From positions 1 through 14,844 of the forward strand of contig JAJZWW010000029.1 in the NCBI GenBank assembly GCA_021846485.1: a stretch of 14,844 bases of DNA, in the 5' to 3' direction. Positions within the stretch are counted from its first letter, which is position 1. The number at the start of each line of letters is the position of its first letter. The notes under the pieces were generated by a model. It worked only from the letters and a program-made list of their open reading frames with translations, did not search any database and had not been told where the DNA came from. Below are positions 14,471 to 14,844 of this stretch, piece after piece. A program made the translations under genes and the position numbers. This stretch comes from Actinomycetes bacterium (lineage in GTDB: Bacteria; Actinomycetota; Acidimicrobiia; Acidimicrobiales; Palsa-688).

Positions 14471-14844
14471 CAGTCGGCGCCCTGCAGGCGCAGGCGAGGG
14501 TTGAGGAGCGTGTAGAGCACGTCGGCGACGAGGGTGGCCGCCAGGTACACGATGCCGATGACCATGACCCCTGCTTCGAGCATCGGGAAGTCCTTGTCGA
14601 GCGCCGCGTTGTAGATGAGCCGGCCGATACCCGGATAGTTGAAGAGCGTCTCGACCACGACGAGCCCGCCGATGAGGTAGCCGGTCTGCGTCGCGATGAC
14701 CGTGATGGTCGGCAGCAGCGAGAGCCGAAGGACGTGCCGACGCAGGACCTGGCTCCGACGGAGCCCCTTCAGGGTCGCGGTGCGCGCGTAGTCGGAGTCG
14801 AGGGCTTCGATCGTGCCGGCCCGGGCCATCCGCGCAATGTAACC
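14470..14844 (-). CDS. ABC importer permease, DppB/OppB type (5' part outside window)
   Basis: Only the last 124 codons are present; the frame runs off the right edge. The EAA loop is recognisable as DSDYARTATLKGLRRSQVLR, followed by the family's C-terminal helices and loop: LPTITVIATQTGYLIGG, VVVETLFNYPGIGRLI, DFPMLEAGVMV and the ending DVLYTLLNPRLR. These are standard for the DppB/OppB half of peptide importers, whose full length is ~310-340 residues. The methionine at 14829 is internal, not a start. It is the first visible gene of the operon and overlaps the DppC-type gene by one base. The operon promoter and any substrate-binding protein gene lie beyond the right edge if present. Confidence 0.9.
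   Translation of the reverse strand, partial: GYIARMARAGTIEALDSDYARTATLKGLRRSQVLRRHVLRLSLLPTITVIATQTGYLIGGLVVVETLFNYPGIGRLIYNAALDKDFPMLEAGVMVIGIVYLAATLVADVLYTLLNPRLRLQGAD

Noticed and set aside
11351..14515. Very long open frame on the + strand (over 1000 codons) opposite the ABC operon
   Set aside because: It is antisense to three well-supported ABC genes. Its translation is Gly/Arg/Asp/His/Val-rich low-complexity sequence with no domain. Long antisense frames are expected in DNA this GC-rich.
1..14844. CRISPR array, toxin-antitoxin pair, phage genes or intact insertion sequence
   Set aside because: No regularly spaced repeats, transposase, integrase or typical toxin/antitoxin pair was seen on either strand.

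Overview
The window looks like chromosomal DNA of a high-GC actinobacterium. Third codon positions are almost all G or C, GTG starts are common, and the gene families (PHS-type transporter, MR/MLE enzyme with MDR dehydrogenase, fused dipeptide-ABC ATPase) suit a soil or aquatic actinobacterium, possibly Acidimicrobiia; that placement is inference. I see no rRNA, no tRNA, no CRISPR array and no intact mobile element. Several genes and spacers look rearranged or decayed.

Left part (1-5600). A + strand gene enters from the left edge. Its first ~58 visible codons resemble the N-terminus of a class I mannose-6-phosphate-isomerase-like protein, and then it becomes a DUF3604/PHP-type putative metallohydrolase (to 1696). 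Converging on it are a small unknown ORF (1713-1982) and a PHS-family MFS transporter, probably for inorganic phosphate (2137-3585), both on the - strand. Next is a stretch that codes only if frameshifts are allowed (3701-4217, probable membrane-protein pseudogene). Then comes an exported, membrane-anchored protein with an SCO1/SenC domain followed by a TlpA-type thioredoxin domain (4276-5517).

Middle (5690-11067). On the - strand, in transcription order: a LysR-type regulator (8581-9543), an MR/MLE-family enzyme of the enolase superfamily (7267-8463), a zinc alcohol dehydrogenase overlapping it by GTGA (6182-7270), and the C-terminal remnant of a large winged-helix protein family (5690-6154). 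The enzyme and dehydrogenase look like a two-gene catabolic unit for a sugar acid or similar hydroxyacid, with the LysR protein as likely regulator. Divergent from the regulator is a DHA1-like MFS exporter (9658-11067). The short spacer between them carries a perfect 7-bp inverted repeat and repeated CCATGATC motifs.

Right part (11303-14844). This is a - strand dipeptide/oligopeptide-type ABC importer: an inner-membrane permease of the DppB type (cut by the right edge), a DppC-type permease, and one polypeptide carrying both ATPase domains. The DppB/DppC junction overlaps by 1 nt. The DppC/ATPase junction carries a 17-bp tandem duplication that makes a relay of three ATGA stop/start overlaps around two six-codon micro-ORFs. 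Between this operon and the exporter is a 235-bp spacer with a stem that pairs better in - strand RNA.

I did not find a convincing new defence or mobile system. The most unusual items are the ATGA relay, the SCO1-TlpA fusion, the isomerase/PHP chimera at the left edge, and the MR/MLE enzyme with glycine at the first metal-ligand position.
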